Below, in pieces: positions 6,081 through 12,958 of a DNA stretch of 29,135 bases. The DNA lies in assembly GCA_947581885.1 (NCBI GenBank), contig CANPWF010000002.1, positions 1 to 29,135 of the forward strand, given 5' to 3'. Position 1 is the first letter of the stretch, and each line of letters opens with the position of its first letter. Origin of the DNA: an uncultured Clostridia bacterium. GTDB taxonomy: Bacteria; Bacillota; Clostridia; Christensenellales; Borkfalkiaceae. Below the pieces are notes generated by a model that saw only the letters and a program-made list of their open reading frames with translations, ran no database searches and was not told where the DNA came from. A program made the translations under genes and the position numbers.

Positions 6081-7220
6081 TTACTTCTTCATATCCAGCA
6101 TCCCCCGCGCCCTTGCTTGGACGAAGGTCTCGATCTCCTTCAGCCGTTCGTCGGGCAGATTATATTTGGAATGCTTTTTGAATTTGAACTCAAGTAGCCT
6201 ACGCAGTTTTTCTCTCTGTCTGTCCGATAAAAACTCCCTCGCGAGCGCGTCATACGAGACATTTTCAAACGCGGGTGTCCTTGTCCTCGCATATCCTTCG
6301 ATATCGTCAAGCTCGTCATCCAATGCGTAATTGAACAGTGAAATTCCGTTGTCGAAGATAGGCGCGACGGCGATCGGCTTGTTCGTTTTGTTATCCACGA
6401 GCAATCCGAAATTCCCGAAGTGTCTGTCTTCATTGCAGATCAGCACATCGAAGATCATCATATCGGCAAATTCGTCGTAAAACTCTTCGCCGAGAGATTT
6501 CAAGAACTCCACCGTCTGATTCAGATTGCACTGCGGCAGGAACCTGTGGATGGGGACATACGACGTATCGATGTCCGTGAATAGCTCGCACGTCGAACAC
6601 AAGATGTCCTTCCACATCTTCAAGTCGTAGGCGACGTGCTTCAACCCCATTGTCTCGGCAATTTGTGCCGCGTAGAATTCCGAATACGGTTCCTTGCCGG
6701 CGTTTGCCGCACCCGACGTTCCGCCCTTGTAGAGATAGATCTTTTTGTTGATTCGCCTCCAACACTTCCGCAGCATGCCGTTCGTCGTATATTCGGGCGA
6801 GGAAGTGAATCCCCGCCTCGTGTTGCTGCCGTATCCGGTGTACGCGATGAGGGCAAGCGTCCTTGTGAAACTGTTCTGGTAGAGATTGTAATCGGCGAAT
6901 TTCCCCGGAAAGCCATCTTCCACGATCCAATAACTGTCGTTGAGAGAAAGTCCTTTGCAGAGTTTGATGATGCCGAGGGTATCGTTGTGGGAAAGCCCGC
7001 TTCTTGCGAGGATCCGATCCACAAACTCGCGGTTTTTCGGAATGGCACGGGAAGACAACCACTTTGCGATCCCTTGCGGTGTCAGCTGCAAGCCGATCGG
7101 GAGAAGAGATCTTGCTTCTTCGTTCACCCAATTGATCGTATAGGCGATCTCGCCCAAATTCAATTCGTTTGTGCTGAACTTCAAAAGTGCATTGTCATAC
7201 TGCTTTAACTCGAATCTCAT
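6081..7220 (-). CDS. HipA-like Ser/Thr kinase-fold protein
   Basis: A 379-residue protein with the HipA/PI4K-like catalytic core. The catalytic loop is N263-EDRHFGN (263-270), and the metal-binding FDNG sits at 289-292, following a short IAVAP strand. KIYLYKGGTSG (about 160-170) resembles the nucleotide-binding region. The N-terminal 100 residues (SSRAIPKNREFVDRILARSG, LGIIKLCKGLSLNDSYWI) are typical of the stand-alone HipA-like proteins of Bacillota rather than of E. coli HipA. Family members phosphorylate proteins, for instance GltX, and cause dormancy. No HipB partner is adjacent. The start at 7220 has AGGAGGT upstream, and the gene has its own promoter and terminator. The substrate and toxicity are unknown. 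Confidence 0.85.
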   Translation of the reverse strand: MRFELKQYDNALLKFSTNELNLGEIAYTINWVNEEARSLLPIGLQLTPQGIAKWLSSRAIPKNREFVDRILARSGLSHNDTLGIIKLCKGLSLNDSYWIVEDGFPGKFADYNLYQNSFTRTLALIAYTGYGSNTRRGFTSSPEYTTNGMLRKCWRRINKKIYLYKGGTSGAANAGKEPYSEFYAAQIAETMGLKHVAYDLKMWKDILCSTCELFTDIDTSYVPIHRFLPQCNLNQTVEFLKSLGEEFYDEFADMMIFDVLICNEDRHFGNFGLLVDNKTNKPIAVAPIFDNGISLFNYALDDELDDIEGYARTRTPAFENVSYDALAREFLSDRQREKLRRLLEFKFKKHSKYNLPDERLKEIETFVQARARGMLDMKK

Positions 7221-7259
7221 CTTGGATACCTCCTTGTAAGAATAAAACCCTGCTCGATC

Positions 7260-7288
7260 ATTATAGCATTTCCAAACAGAAATTTCAA
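7260..7288 (-). promoter_or_regulatory. Promoter of the HipA-like gene
   Basis: Minus-strand -35 TTGAAA (7283-7288), 17-base spacer, -10 TATAAT (7260-7265) preceded by TGC (extended -10). Confidence 0.82.
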
Positions 7289-7365
7289 CTATCGGCAGGA
7301 CGAATCTTGATGCTTCTTTGTCGCAAAATCATAAAACCGATGTTATGATCTGAAAACAGCGTCGA

Positions 7366-8277
7366 TTATTTCTTGCGTTTAAGTTTCCATTTCCCGCGCC
7401 CGTCACGTTCAAACGTCTGCGGGTAGGAGTTGAGTGTCTGTCGCACCTTGTCGCGCCAGAATCTGCTTTCTTTCGCCCGCTTGTGCCCCTGCACCAAGTC
7501 ATAGACCTCATCAAGCGCGAGAGGGCCGCGGCTTTCCTCAAAGACCGAGGCGATGATGTCGCGCCAAGTAGCACCCCGCATATCGCGGATATCGACCTCA
7601 ACCTTTTTTGTCGTAAGGATCGGGATCATCAATGCCGCGTCTTTGCGGACGATCATGACATACTCATGCAGAATAGGTATGAACGAGCCGCTGTACTGCG
7701 TGCGATCCGAAAAGCAGTTGTGCTGCGCCTTGATCACGATATTCTCCAGTGTTCCCGGTTTGACGATTTCGGAGATCATGCTGTAGAGCTTCCCTTTCTT
7801 TTTGATGTCACCCATGAGGACGGCCATCCTGCCGCCGCGTTCCAAAGCCGTAAACTGCTTCATCATGGCATAGTTCATCGCCGCGACGAAGCGATCCCAA
7901 TCCTTAATGCGGGAGAGATCTGCAAGACGCGGATCAAAGCCGTACATATTTTCCACATCGGCGGCCTTGTACATAACATCCGAATAGAGAACGATATCCC
8001 AGTACGGCGGGTGCCAGAAAATGAACTCGGGACGTTCCGGGATCTCGCAGCTCATGAGGTCAAAACCGCTATGAAGGTCATACAGATGACTGCCGATACC
8101 GCAGGTATCCGCCGCCGCTTTTGTTGTCCCGCTCCCGCACATATAGTCGCAGATCTCATGCGGTTTGAAGAAACCGATCAAGTCCTCGATGAGTTTGGGA
8201 GAACAGTTTCCGCGGTAGCGGTTATTGCCCCCTTCGCCTCGCTCCGGATAGGACACGATTGAAGTCAAAGTCCTCAT
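7366..8277 (-). CDS. Orphan DNA methyltransferase (N4/N6-amino class) with C-terminal winged-helix-like domain
   Basis: A 303-residue protein with amino-methyltransferase motifs. A motif X-like RYRGNCSPKLIEDLI comes first (20-34). The SAM-binding motif I is DYMCGSGTT (44-52). The catalytic motif IV reads HPPYW (89-93), where His replaces the usual Asp, Asn or Ser. GGRMAVLMGDIKKKG and SFIPILHEYVMIVRK complete the fold. Residues about 235-303 (DIIASVFEESRGPLALDEVY, RAKESRFWRDKVRQTL, GKWKLKRKK) look like a basic winged helix, possibly a HARE-HTH-like DNA-binding module. No restriction endonuclease is nearby, so this is an orphan enzyme; its target sequence is unknown. The start has GAGGAGGTG upstream. 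It follows the 8326-8883 gene by 48 bases in the same direction. Confidence 0.88.
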   Translation of the reverse strand: MRTLTSIVSYPERGEGGNNRYRGNCSPKLIEDLIGFFKPHEICDYMCGSGTTKAAADTCGIGSHLYDLHSGFDLMSCEIPERPEFIFWHPPYWDIVLYSDVMYKAADVENMYGFDPRLADLSRIKDWDRFVAAMNYAMMKQFTALERGGRMAVLMGDIKKKGKLYSMISEIVKPGTLENIVIKAQHNCFSDRTQYSGSFIPILHEYVMIVRKDAALMIPILTTKKVEVDIRDMRGATWRDIIASVFEESRGPLALDEVYDLVQGHKRAKESRFWRDKVRQTLNSYPQTFERDGRGKWKLKRKK

Positions 8278-8325
8278 TGCTCACCTCCTCGATCCGACGG
8301 ACCGATTCCGTGATCCTGCCATTTC

Positions 8326-8883
8326 TTATTCATCGCCTTTTTTCTCCTCCATTTGTTTTTTTAACTGCTCAACATTTCTGCGCTGCTCTTCCAGGATCTC
8401 CTCGGGAATATCTCTGTCAAAGATGCTTTTGATCTTTTCGCTGAAAACGCTGACGCCCCCGACGGGTGCATAAAGTGCCGCCTTTACATATAAGGCATCG
8501 GGGATTCTGCTCGCAAAACCCCTTACGATATCGGTAACGACTTTGGCATGATCCGTCACTTTAACTCTCTCGTCGAAGAAACTATTTATCAGTTCCCCGT
8601 TCAGATACACGTCCGCCGCGCCGATGCGCTCGCGCCCCACTTCAAAAATATACTTCTTGCGTTTGTTATTTTTGATAAGGTCACAACCTCGCAATATGGC
8701 GATGTCGTCTTTTTTATCCGCTATCAATCGCTCGACTGCAAAATACAACTCGGCGTAAGCGGGGTCTTTCTCGTCGAAATTTCCCCAAAGATAGTCACGA
8801 AGAGCTTGCAGTTTATGCAGTTTTTTGTACTCGACCTCCACTTTTTCTTCTTGTTCTTGTTGTTCTTGTTGTTTTCTTTTCAT
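8326..8883 (-). CDS. Hypothetical charged coiled-coil protein (185 aa)
   Basis: A soluble protein with highly charged helical ends: MKRKQQEQQEQEEKVEVEYK at the N-terminus and EEQRRNVEQLKKQMEEKKGD at the C-terminus, both likely coiled coils. The middle (YIFEVGRERIGAADVYLNGE, HAKVVTDIVRGFASRIPDAL) is mixed alpha/beta. The start at 8883 has AAGGAG upstream. It lies 48 bases upstream of the methyltransferase in one probable operon, so it could be a partner of that enzyme, but nothing in the sequence proves it. No family is recognised. Confidence 0.72.
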   Translation of the reverse strand: MKRKQQEQQEQEEKVEVEYKKLHKLQALRDYLWGNFDEKDPAYAELYFAVERLIADKKDDIAILRGCDLIKNNKRKKYIFEVGRERIGAADVYLNGELINSFFDERVKVTDHAKVVTDIVRGFASRIPDALYVKAALYAPVGGVSVFSEKIKSIFDRDIPEEILEEQRRNVEQLKKQMEEKKGDE

Positions 8884-8913
8884 GAATTTTCTCCTTGTTT
8901 GATAAATGGAACA

Positions 8914-8942
8914 GGGCGCAAAGCCGTGTAGACTCTGCGCCC
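8914..8942 (-). other. Hairpin downstream of the 8961-9683 gene
   Basis: GGGCGCA (8914-8920) pairs with TGCGCCC (8936-8942), plus an inner AG/CT pair. It begins 19 bases after the stop codon. There is no U tract, so its role as terminator or 3' stabiliser is uncertain. Confidence 0.45.
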
Positions 8943-8960
8943 CGCTCTCGAAGTCATCGC

Positions 8961-9683
8961 TTATGCGTACCTGAAGAGATACTCTACATTTTGCTGTAGG
9001 TCCTCAAGTGACGTATAGTAACAGGCACCGCCGTGGCAATCCCGATCGTTCTGTGCGGTCCGGATAAGGATCCGCTCATACCAATCGGGTTTGAACCCTC
9101 TGACATCGCCAATCGATAAATAGACAAGTTTCCCTTGCTCGTTTTGAATGAAACAGGAAAAGCTATAGTGCCCTCGAGACGTATTGACAAGTTCCCATCC
9201 GTTCTCTTTGCAGAAGCTGCGCAAATAGTTGATGTACTTGGTCTGAAAGACCTTATAATCGCTCCCCGTTCCCGAACTGCTGAATCTGTATCCGAGATAC
9301 TTCTTGATTTCCGCCAACGGGTCTTTTTTAGGCCTTTCCGGCGGACGTTTCGATGTATTGGCATAGCACTTTCTACGCCAATTGTTCGCCCGTTCATTTT
9401 CCGTCGGTGTAAGCAATCTGAGGATACTGTTCGGACATTCGTAATAGAACGGTCCCATTGTTTCATCCATGTCTTTGTAGGAAAATTCGCCATCTTGGGC
9501 ATCGGTAAGGACAACAAGCGCCCACACCTTATTTTCTTTTGCAGATTTCATTGCCGCATAGTATACATCTCCCACAAGGACATCCTTCAGTATCGTTGCC
9601 CATTCGGGATATTTCCCGAAATGTTTACGACACTCTGCCAATCTGTCGATCTTGCCTTTTACATAATAACTTGTCCAGCCCAC
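8961..9683 (-). CDS. Conserved hypothetical protein, DUF6927-like (240 aa)
   Basis: It begins at a GTG (9683), supported by AAAGGAGA upstream and a typical MGWTSYY opening. The N-terminal 110 residues contain DVYYAAMKSA, VWALVVLTDAQDGEFSYKDM, the motif MDETMGPFYYECPNSILRLL and TPTENERANNWRRKC. This pattern I recall from DUF6927-type proteins of phages and plasmids in gut bacteria. Residues about 145-240 form a second, beta-rich part (GHYSFSCFIQNEQGKLVYLS). The protein is soluble with no signal peptide. Function is unknown for the family. The upstream neighbour on the other strand is the VapBC pair, with the divergent intergenic region at 9684-9839. Confidence 0.78.
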   Translation of the reverse strand: MGWTSYYVKGKIDRLAECRKHFGKYPEWATILKDVLVGDVYYAAMKSAKENKVWALVVLTDAQDGEFSYKDMDETMGPFYYECPNSILRLLTPTENERANNWRRKCYANTSKRPPERPKKDPLAEIKKYLGYRFSSSGTGSDYKVFQTKYINYLRSFCKENGWELVNTSRGHYSFSCFIQNEQGKLVYLSIGDVRGFKPDWYERILIRTAQNDRDCHGGACYYTSLEDLQQNVEYLFRYA

Positions 9684-9782
9684 TTTTAAATCTCCTTTGT
9701 ATTGATATTGCTATATTTTTCCTTTCGTTTTTTGGGGAAAGGCCCCCGTAAAAATTCTCCTTAATTATTTCGTTCGATTATG

Positions 9783-9821
9783 TTGACAAAATCGTACAAT
9801 TAGGTTATAATAATAGTACGA
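9783..9821 (+). promoter_or_regulatory. Promoter and possible operator of the VapBC-like pair
   Basis: -35 TTGACA (9783-9788), 17-base spacer, -10 TATAAT (9806-9811). TCGTAC (9792-9797) and GTACGA (9816-9821) form an inverted repeat flanking the -10 box, a plausible site for the antitoxin. Confidence 0.82.
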
Positions 9822-9839
9822 AATATAAGGAGGTTCGCT

Positions 9840-10055
9840 ATGTCCATAACGGCCACTGAATTAAAATCGAATTTGAGTAAGTATCTCATTCTCTCCGCGA
9901 CAGAGGACATTTTCATCACGCGCAACGGAAAGGTGATCTCCAAGCTCACCAATCCTTTCCAAGAAAGGGTCGATGTTGCCAAGTCGCTGTTCGGCATTTT
10001 GCCTGCGGATATTTCTTTGGGAGAGGCTCGCGCCGAGAGGCTCCAAAAGATATGA
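9840..10055 (+). CDS. Phd/YefM-like antitoxin of a PIN-toxin pair
   Basis: A 71-residue protein with the Phd/YefM N-terminal fold: MSITATELKSNLSKYLILSA, then EDIFITRNGKVISKLTNP. The charged C-terminal tail (SLGEARAERLQKI) is where such antitoxins wrap their toxin. AAGGAGG lies eight bases upstream of the start. It overlaps the toxin gene by four bases (ATGA), so the two are translationally coupled. By family knowledge it binds the toxin and its own promoter, where an inverted repeat is present. This is the only plus-strand operon in the window, suggesting independent insertion. Confidence 0.9.
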   Translation: MSITATELKSNLSKYLILSATEDIFITRNGKVISKLTNPFQERVDVAKSLFGILPADISLGEARAERLQKI

Positions 10056-10471
10056 GAGCACTCATCGACACTTGCGTCGTCATCGACGCGCTTCAATCGC
10101 GCGAAGGATTTGAAAAGGACGCACAAAACATCTTCCTCGCCGCGGCGAATAATGCCTTCCTCGGCTATATCACCGCAAAAGCAGTGACGGATATCTATTA
10201 TCTCATGCACCACTACACGCACAGCGACAAGATGTCGCGCGACACGCTCAATAAGCTCTTCACACTCTTCGACGTGTTGGATACATCGGGCATCGACTGC
10301 CGGAAAGCCGTCCCCTCCCCCATTTCCGATTTCGAGGATGCCGTGATGACAGAGACGGCGATCCGCTCGGAGGTCGATTGCATCGTGACGCGGAACACGG
10401 AAGATTTCGCGAAGTCGCCCGTCCCCGTACTCTCCCCGAAAAAGTTCCTCGAAGAATTGCAAGCCGAATGA
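10052..10471 (+). CDS. VapC-like PIN-domain ribonuclease toxin
   Basis: A 139-residue PIN-domain protein. Acidic residues fit the metal-binding site: D6 (ALIDTCVVIDAL), D47 in TAKAVTDIYYL, D96 in SDFEDAVMTETA, and the C-terminal TRNTEDF with D118. VapC toxins cleave tRNA or rRNA. The partner encoded just upstream is Phd/YefM-like, a combination also seen in other PIN systems. The length is usual for the family. It is followed directly by an intrinsic terminator, closing a compact plus-strand operon. All expected acidic residues are present, so activity is likely; the RNA target cannot be read from the sequence. Confidence 0.9.
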   Translation: MRALIDTCVVIDALQSREGFEKDAQNIFLAAANNAFLGYITAKAVTDIYYLMHHYTHSDKMSRDTLNKLFTLFDVLDTSGIDCRKAVPSPISDFEDAVMTETAIRSEVDCIVTRNTEDFAKSPVPVLSPKKFLEELQAE

Positions 10472-10478
10472 ACTTTGA

Positions 10479-10507
10479 CCTTTCCCGTCCGGGAGAGGTT
10501 TTTTATT
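10479..10507 (+). terminator. Intrinsic terminator of the VapBC-like operon
   Basis: CCTTTCCCG and CGGGAGAGG form a stem around a two-base centre, followed by TTTTTT on the plus strand, eight bases after the toxin stop codon. Confidence 0.8.
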
Positions 10508-10541
10508 GCCTTCCGTCCGTGTCTGAAACAATACGGACTGC

Positions 10542-10589
10542 ATGGTTACGTGAGGGAACTCGGAAGCCCGACTCCCCCCACATAACCAT
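10542..10589 (-). other. Long hairpin just after the 10594-11220 stop codon
   Basis: ATGGTTACGTG (10542-10552) pairs with CACATAACCAT (10579-10589); the single mismatch becomes a G-U pair in minus-strand RNA. An inner TCGG/CCGA stem is also present. It starts five bases after the stop. No U tract follows. Confidence 0.5.
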
Positions 10590-10593
10590 ACAA

Positions 10594-11220
10594 TCAGGCA
10601 CGGTTTTCCCCGCAGATTTCTTTTGTCTCGATCCTGATGGTATAGTGTTCTCCGTTATAGTCACCACTCTGATAGATCTCATAGAACGTTTCCGACGATT
10701 CCTCGCAAATATCTTCGTCGCCGCGGCGATCGAAAGGCGAACTGTTCTCCGCCACCTCCTCTGCAAGACAACGAAGCATATATGCTTGAGCGTCTTTCAA
10801 CGTATAGAAAAGTTCAACCTTTATGTCGCTTTCACCGCGGTAAGCCCAGTCCGTCGTTACGACAAAAACGGACTCCTTGTGCGCCCCGTCGGAAGACAGG
10901 ATCTCCCGATCGAGCAGAAGCATTTCCGGAGCCATGATGACTTCATCGAGCGCAAGATCTTCCGACTTTTTCGGCTCTCCGTAAAGTTTACTGAACCGCT
11001 CTTCTATTTTTTCGATGAAAGCCGGGATGATGGGCGGCATGAACTCGCAATAGATGTCTGCCGTCTCGTTTTCCGTATCCTTGTCCGCGCCCGTCCGTAT
11101 CTCTTTGATGCGCCCGACAAGCCCTTCATAGACGCTGCCTGCGTTGGCGTAAACCCAATCACCCACCCGAAAAACTCTGCCTTCATATCTGAAGGTTTCA
11201 CCTGTTTTGTTTTTGATCAT
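10594..11220 (-). CDS. Hypothetical protein (208 aa)
   Basis: The N-terminus looks like a small beta-barrel: MIKNKTGETFRYEGRVFRVG, then DWVYANAGSVYEGLVGRIKE. It is reminiscent of an SH3/KOW-like fold that binds RNA or protein, but this is impression only. Residues 75-120 are acidic-helical and 120-208 mixed (SVFVVTTDWAYRGESDIKVE, YTLKDAQAYMLRCLAEEVAE). The protein is soluble with no signal peptide. The start at 11220 overlaps the stop of the upstream gene by four bases (ATGA), and GGGAGG lies upstream, so it is translationally coupled to it. No family is recognised with confidence. Confidence 0.75.
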   Translation of the reverse strand: MIKNKTGETFRYEGRVFRVGDWVYANAGSVYEGLVGRIKEIRTGADKDTENETADIYCEFMPPIIPAFIEKIEERFSKLYGEPKKSEDLALDEVIMAPEMLLLDREILSSDGAHKESVFVVTTDWAYRGESDIKVELFYTLKDAQAYMLRCLAEEVAENSSPFDRRGDEDICEESSETFYEIYQSGDYNGEHYTIRIETKEICGENRA

Positions 11221-11819
11221 GGTTTGAATCCTCCCTGATTTTCTTTCGGTTTTTTAGTCATAGCTACACCCCTTTTGCCTGTAAGCGAAAGGTAGTAATT
11301 TTTCATATCCGCGTCCTTCATTTTACAATCAAAAAAATCACGAATACACACGGGATCCCCTTCTTGATGATTCCTGTACCAATCTGTCAGATAACACCGA
11401 TAAATCGATATTTCTCTATGCGTGAATTCTCCTAAGTCCGAAAGCCAAGTTTCGGCGTTCAACCGATTTTCAAGAATTTCCCAATTGATTTCCCAAAACA
11501 GATCGGTATTGCCCAGACTGTACTGCCAGTCTTCGATAATTCCGTCAAGAATATATTTGGGTATGCATTTTGCCACGAGCGACCCTTTGTTGCCGTAGTA
11601 TTCGTTTATTTTGTTCATCAAGTCTTGTGTATAATAATCGTGATCGACCGCTCGATAAATGGTTTCCTTGGTTTGCATCAAAAGTTCCCATAATGCCTTT
11701 TCGGCATTTTTGACTTTGCTTTTCGCAATAATGTTCATCCCGACTAATTTATTAAAAAACTCGGTTAAGCACTGCGACAGGTAGCTGTTACTTTTCAATG
11801 CATTATTTCGTTTTGACAT
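11217..11819 (-). CDS. Hypothetical helical protein (200 aa)
   Basis: The start at 11819 (MSKRNNALKSNSYLSQCLTE) has CAGGAG upstream; a longer frame to 11924 overlaps the next gene and is rejected. The protein is soluble, largely helical and rich in Asn, Tyr and Trp (DHDYYTQDLMNKINEYYGNK, LFWEINWEILENRLNAETWL). Its base composition is more AT-rich than its neighbours, which may mark a separate origin. It has a basic C-terminus (KKPKENQGGFKP) and overlaps the next gene by ATGA. No family is recognised. Confidence 0.72.
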   Translation of the reverse strand: MSKRNNALKSNSYLSQCLTEFFNKLVGMNIIAKSKVKNAEKALWELLMQTKETIYRAVDHDYYTQDLMNKINEYYGNKGSLVAKCIPKYILDGIIEDWQYSLGNTDLFWEINWEILENRLNAETWLSDLGEFTHREISIYRCYLTDWYRNHQEGDPVCIRDFFDCKMKDADMKNYYLSLTGKRGVAMTKKPKENQGGFKP

Positions 11820-11835
11820 TTTTTTCTCCTGTAAT

Positions 11836-12273
11836 TTAGATTTTTGTTGCGAACAAGCAGCGAGCGTCGAAATACTTCTGTTTCGCTGCGATTTTACAAG
11901 CCGATTCGTTGGAATCCGCCTCAACGATTGCCACGAAGGGCGAAGGTTCCATATCTATCCACTGATCTTCGTTTTCCGGACTGTAATAGTCAAATTCGTC
12001 AAATACATCCTGTGATAGATCTCTCGTATCCAAAAACTGCGCGTCTCGGACATATACAGAATTCATACAAACGACATACTTCCTTTTCTTGCCACTTTTG
12101 ATAAACTCCGATATATTTTGCCACGGCAGCCGTTCGAGAATCGAATAATCCCCGTAATCGACTGTGCTTCCGCAGCACAAACACAGGATACAAGGTTCGT
12201 CGCCATCCATGAGGATCCCATATTGCGGCTCCGCACCCTCTTCCAAGGTGTCGCGAAAATATACAAGTTCCAT
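11836..12273 (-). CDS. Hypothetical acidic protein (145 aa)
   Basis: The start at 12273 (MELVYFRDTLEEG) has GAGGTG upstream, and the longer frame to 12351 overlaps the neighbouring coding sequence. It is a soluble acidic protein with CILCLCCGSTVDYGDYSILE in the first half, KRKYVVCMNSVYVRDAQFLD in the middle and FVAIVEADSNESACKIAAKQ near the end. The CxCC cluster could bind a metal but no matching second pair is seen. It lies 10 bases after the upstream gene in one operon. No family is recognised. Confidence 0.72.
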   Translation of the reverse strand: MELVYFRDTLEEGAEPQYGILMDGDEPCILCLCCGSTVDYGDYSILERLPWQNISEFIKSGKKRKYVVCMNSVYVRDAQFLDTRDLSQDVFDEFDYYSPENEDQWIDMEPSPFVAIVEADSNESACKIAAKQKYFDARCLFATKI

Positions 12274-12283
12274 ATTCGACACC

Positions 12284-12778
12284 TCAAAAGACAAGCTTGT
12301 AACCGACGCACTTGCCGTTTTTGGCAATGGAATACACGTCATAGATACCATCGCCGTAACCCGAAATGCTGAAAAAACACTTGCACTTCATCGGCGATGT
12401 CTTATCGCCGAGCCAATAATGGCATTGCGAGCCGTTAACAGGTTTCAGCAGATGTTCGGTGAGATTTTCCCATGATTGGTCATCATAGTCCGGTTTCCCT
12501 TCAAAGAAGCCGGCAAGCCCCGCGTCGACGCAGATCGTTCCGATAGCTTGCGTCTTCAACGAAGGAGACCGGCACTCTTCCTGCGCGGATAAAAGCACAA
12601 GTTCGCGTACAACTTCTCCGAACGCCCCATTTTCCATGCCGACATAACAGTCGTATGCCCCGGGAACGATCGGTGCCGTTCTTCTGCACCATGTCCCCCG
12701 ACGATAACCGGGGTCCGTGATGTCGATCTTATCGGAAGAAATATCCAAGCCTCCGATTTTAATAAATTTGAGTTTCAT
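12284..12778 (-). CDS. Hypothetical protein, DUF4241-like layout (164 aa)
   Basis: A soluble protein with an N-terminal DISSDKIDITDPGYRRGTWC, a PGAYDCYVGMENGAFGE strand region, the motif ICVDAGLAGFFEGKPDYDDQ in the middle and GYGDGIYDVYSIAKNGKCVG near the end. The order 'DP ... P-G-Y ... VDAG-AGFF ... GDG-Y-VY' resembles DUF4241-type proteins common on clostridial phages and plasmids, judged from memory. Function is unknown. The start at 12778 has AAGGAGAAG upstream. It heads a four-gene minus-strand run with the three genes down to 10594, linked by short gaps or overlaps. Confidence 0.75.
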   Translation of the reverse strand: MKLKFIKIGGLDISSDKIDITDPGYRRGTWCRRTAPIVPGAYDCYVGMENGAFGEVVRELVLLSAQEECRSPSLKTQAIGTICVDAGLAGFFEGKPDYDDQSWENLTEHLLKPVNGSQCHYWLGDKTSPMKCKCFFSISGYGDGIYDVYSIAKNGKCVGYKLVF

Positions 12779-12801
12779 TTTTCTTCTCCTTGTAAATTTT
12801 C

Positions 12802-12827
12802 AGGGCAGACGCGAAAGCATCTGCCCT
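12802..12827 (-). other. Strong GAAA-loop hairpin in the leader of the 12284 operon
   Basis: AGGGCAGA (12802-12809) pairs perfectly with TCTGCCCT (12820-12827). An inner GC pair of bases closes a GAAA loop on the plus strand. No U tract follows on either strand. It lies 24 bases upstream of the start at 12778, so it may be part of the mRNA leader or a 3' structure of the VWA gene transcript. Confidence 0.5.
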
Positions 12828-12840
12828 ATTGCTTGGCTAT

Positions 12841-12867
12841 AAGAAGAATCGGCCGAAACCGATTCCT
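12841..12867 (-). terminator. Probable terminator after the VWA gene
   Basis: GAATCGG (12846-12852) pairs with CCGATTC (12859-12865), extended by a G-U and an A-U pair. In minus-strand RNA it is followed by the weak U-rich stretch UUCUU. It lies about 95 bases after the VWA stop. Confidence 0.55.
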
Positions 12868-12958
12868 CATTCATTGACAGGCTCTTTGATCACAATACTG
12901 TTTTAGAGCACTGCGAGGCGTTTGAGATTTATGACTGCCGAAGGCTCGACTTCCGATC

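Noticed and set aside
6430..7131. 233-residue minus-strand ORF in another frame of the HipA-like gene
   Set aside because: It overlaps the HipA-like frame, which holds the conserved catalytic residues; composition is Arg/His-rich.
7483..8262. 259-residue ORF on the plus strand
   Set aside because: Antisense to the methyltransferase with intact motifs X, I and IV; no ribosome binding site.
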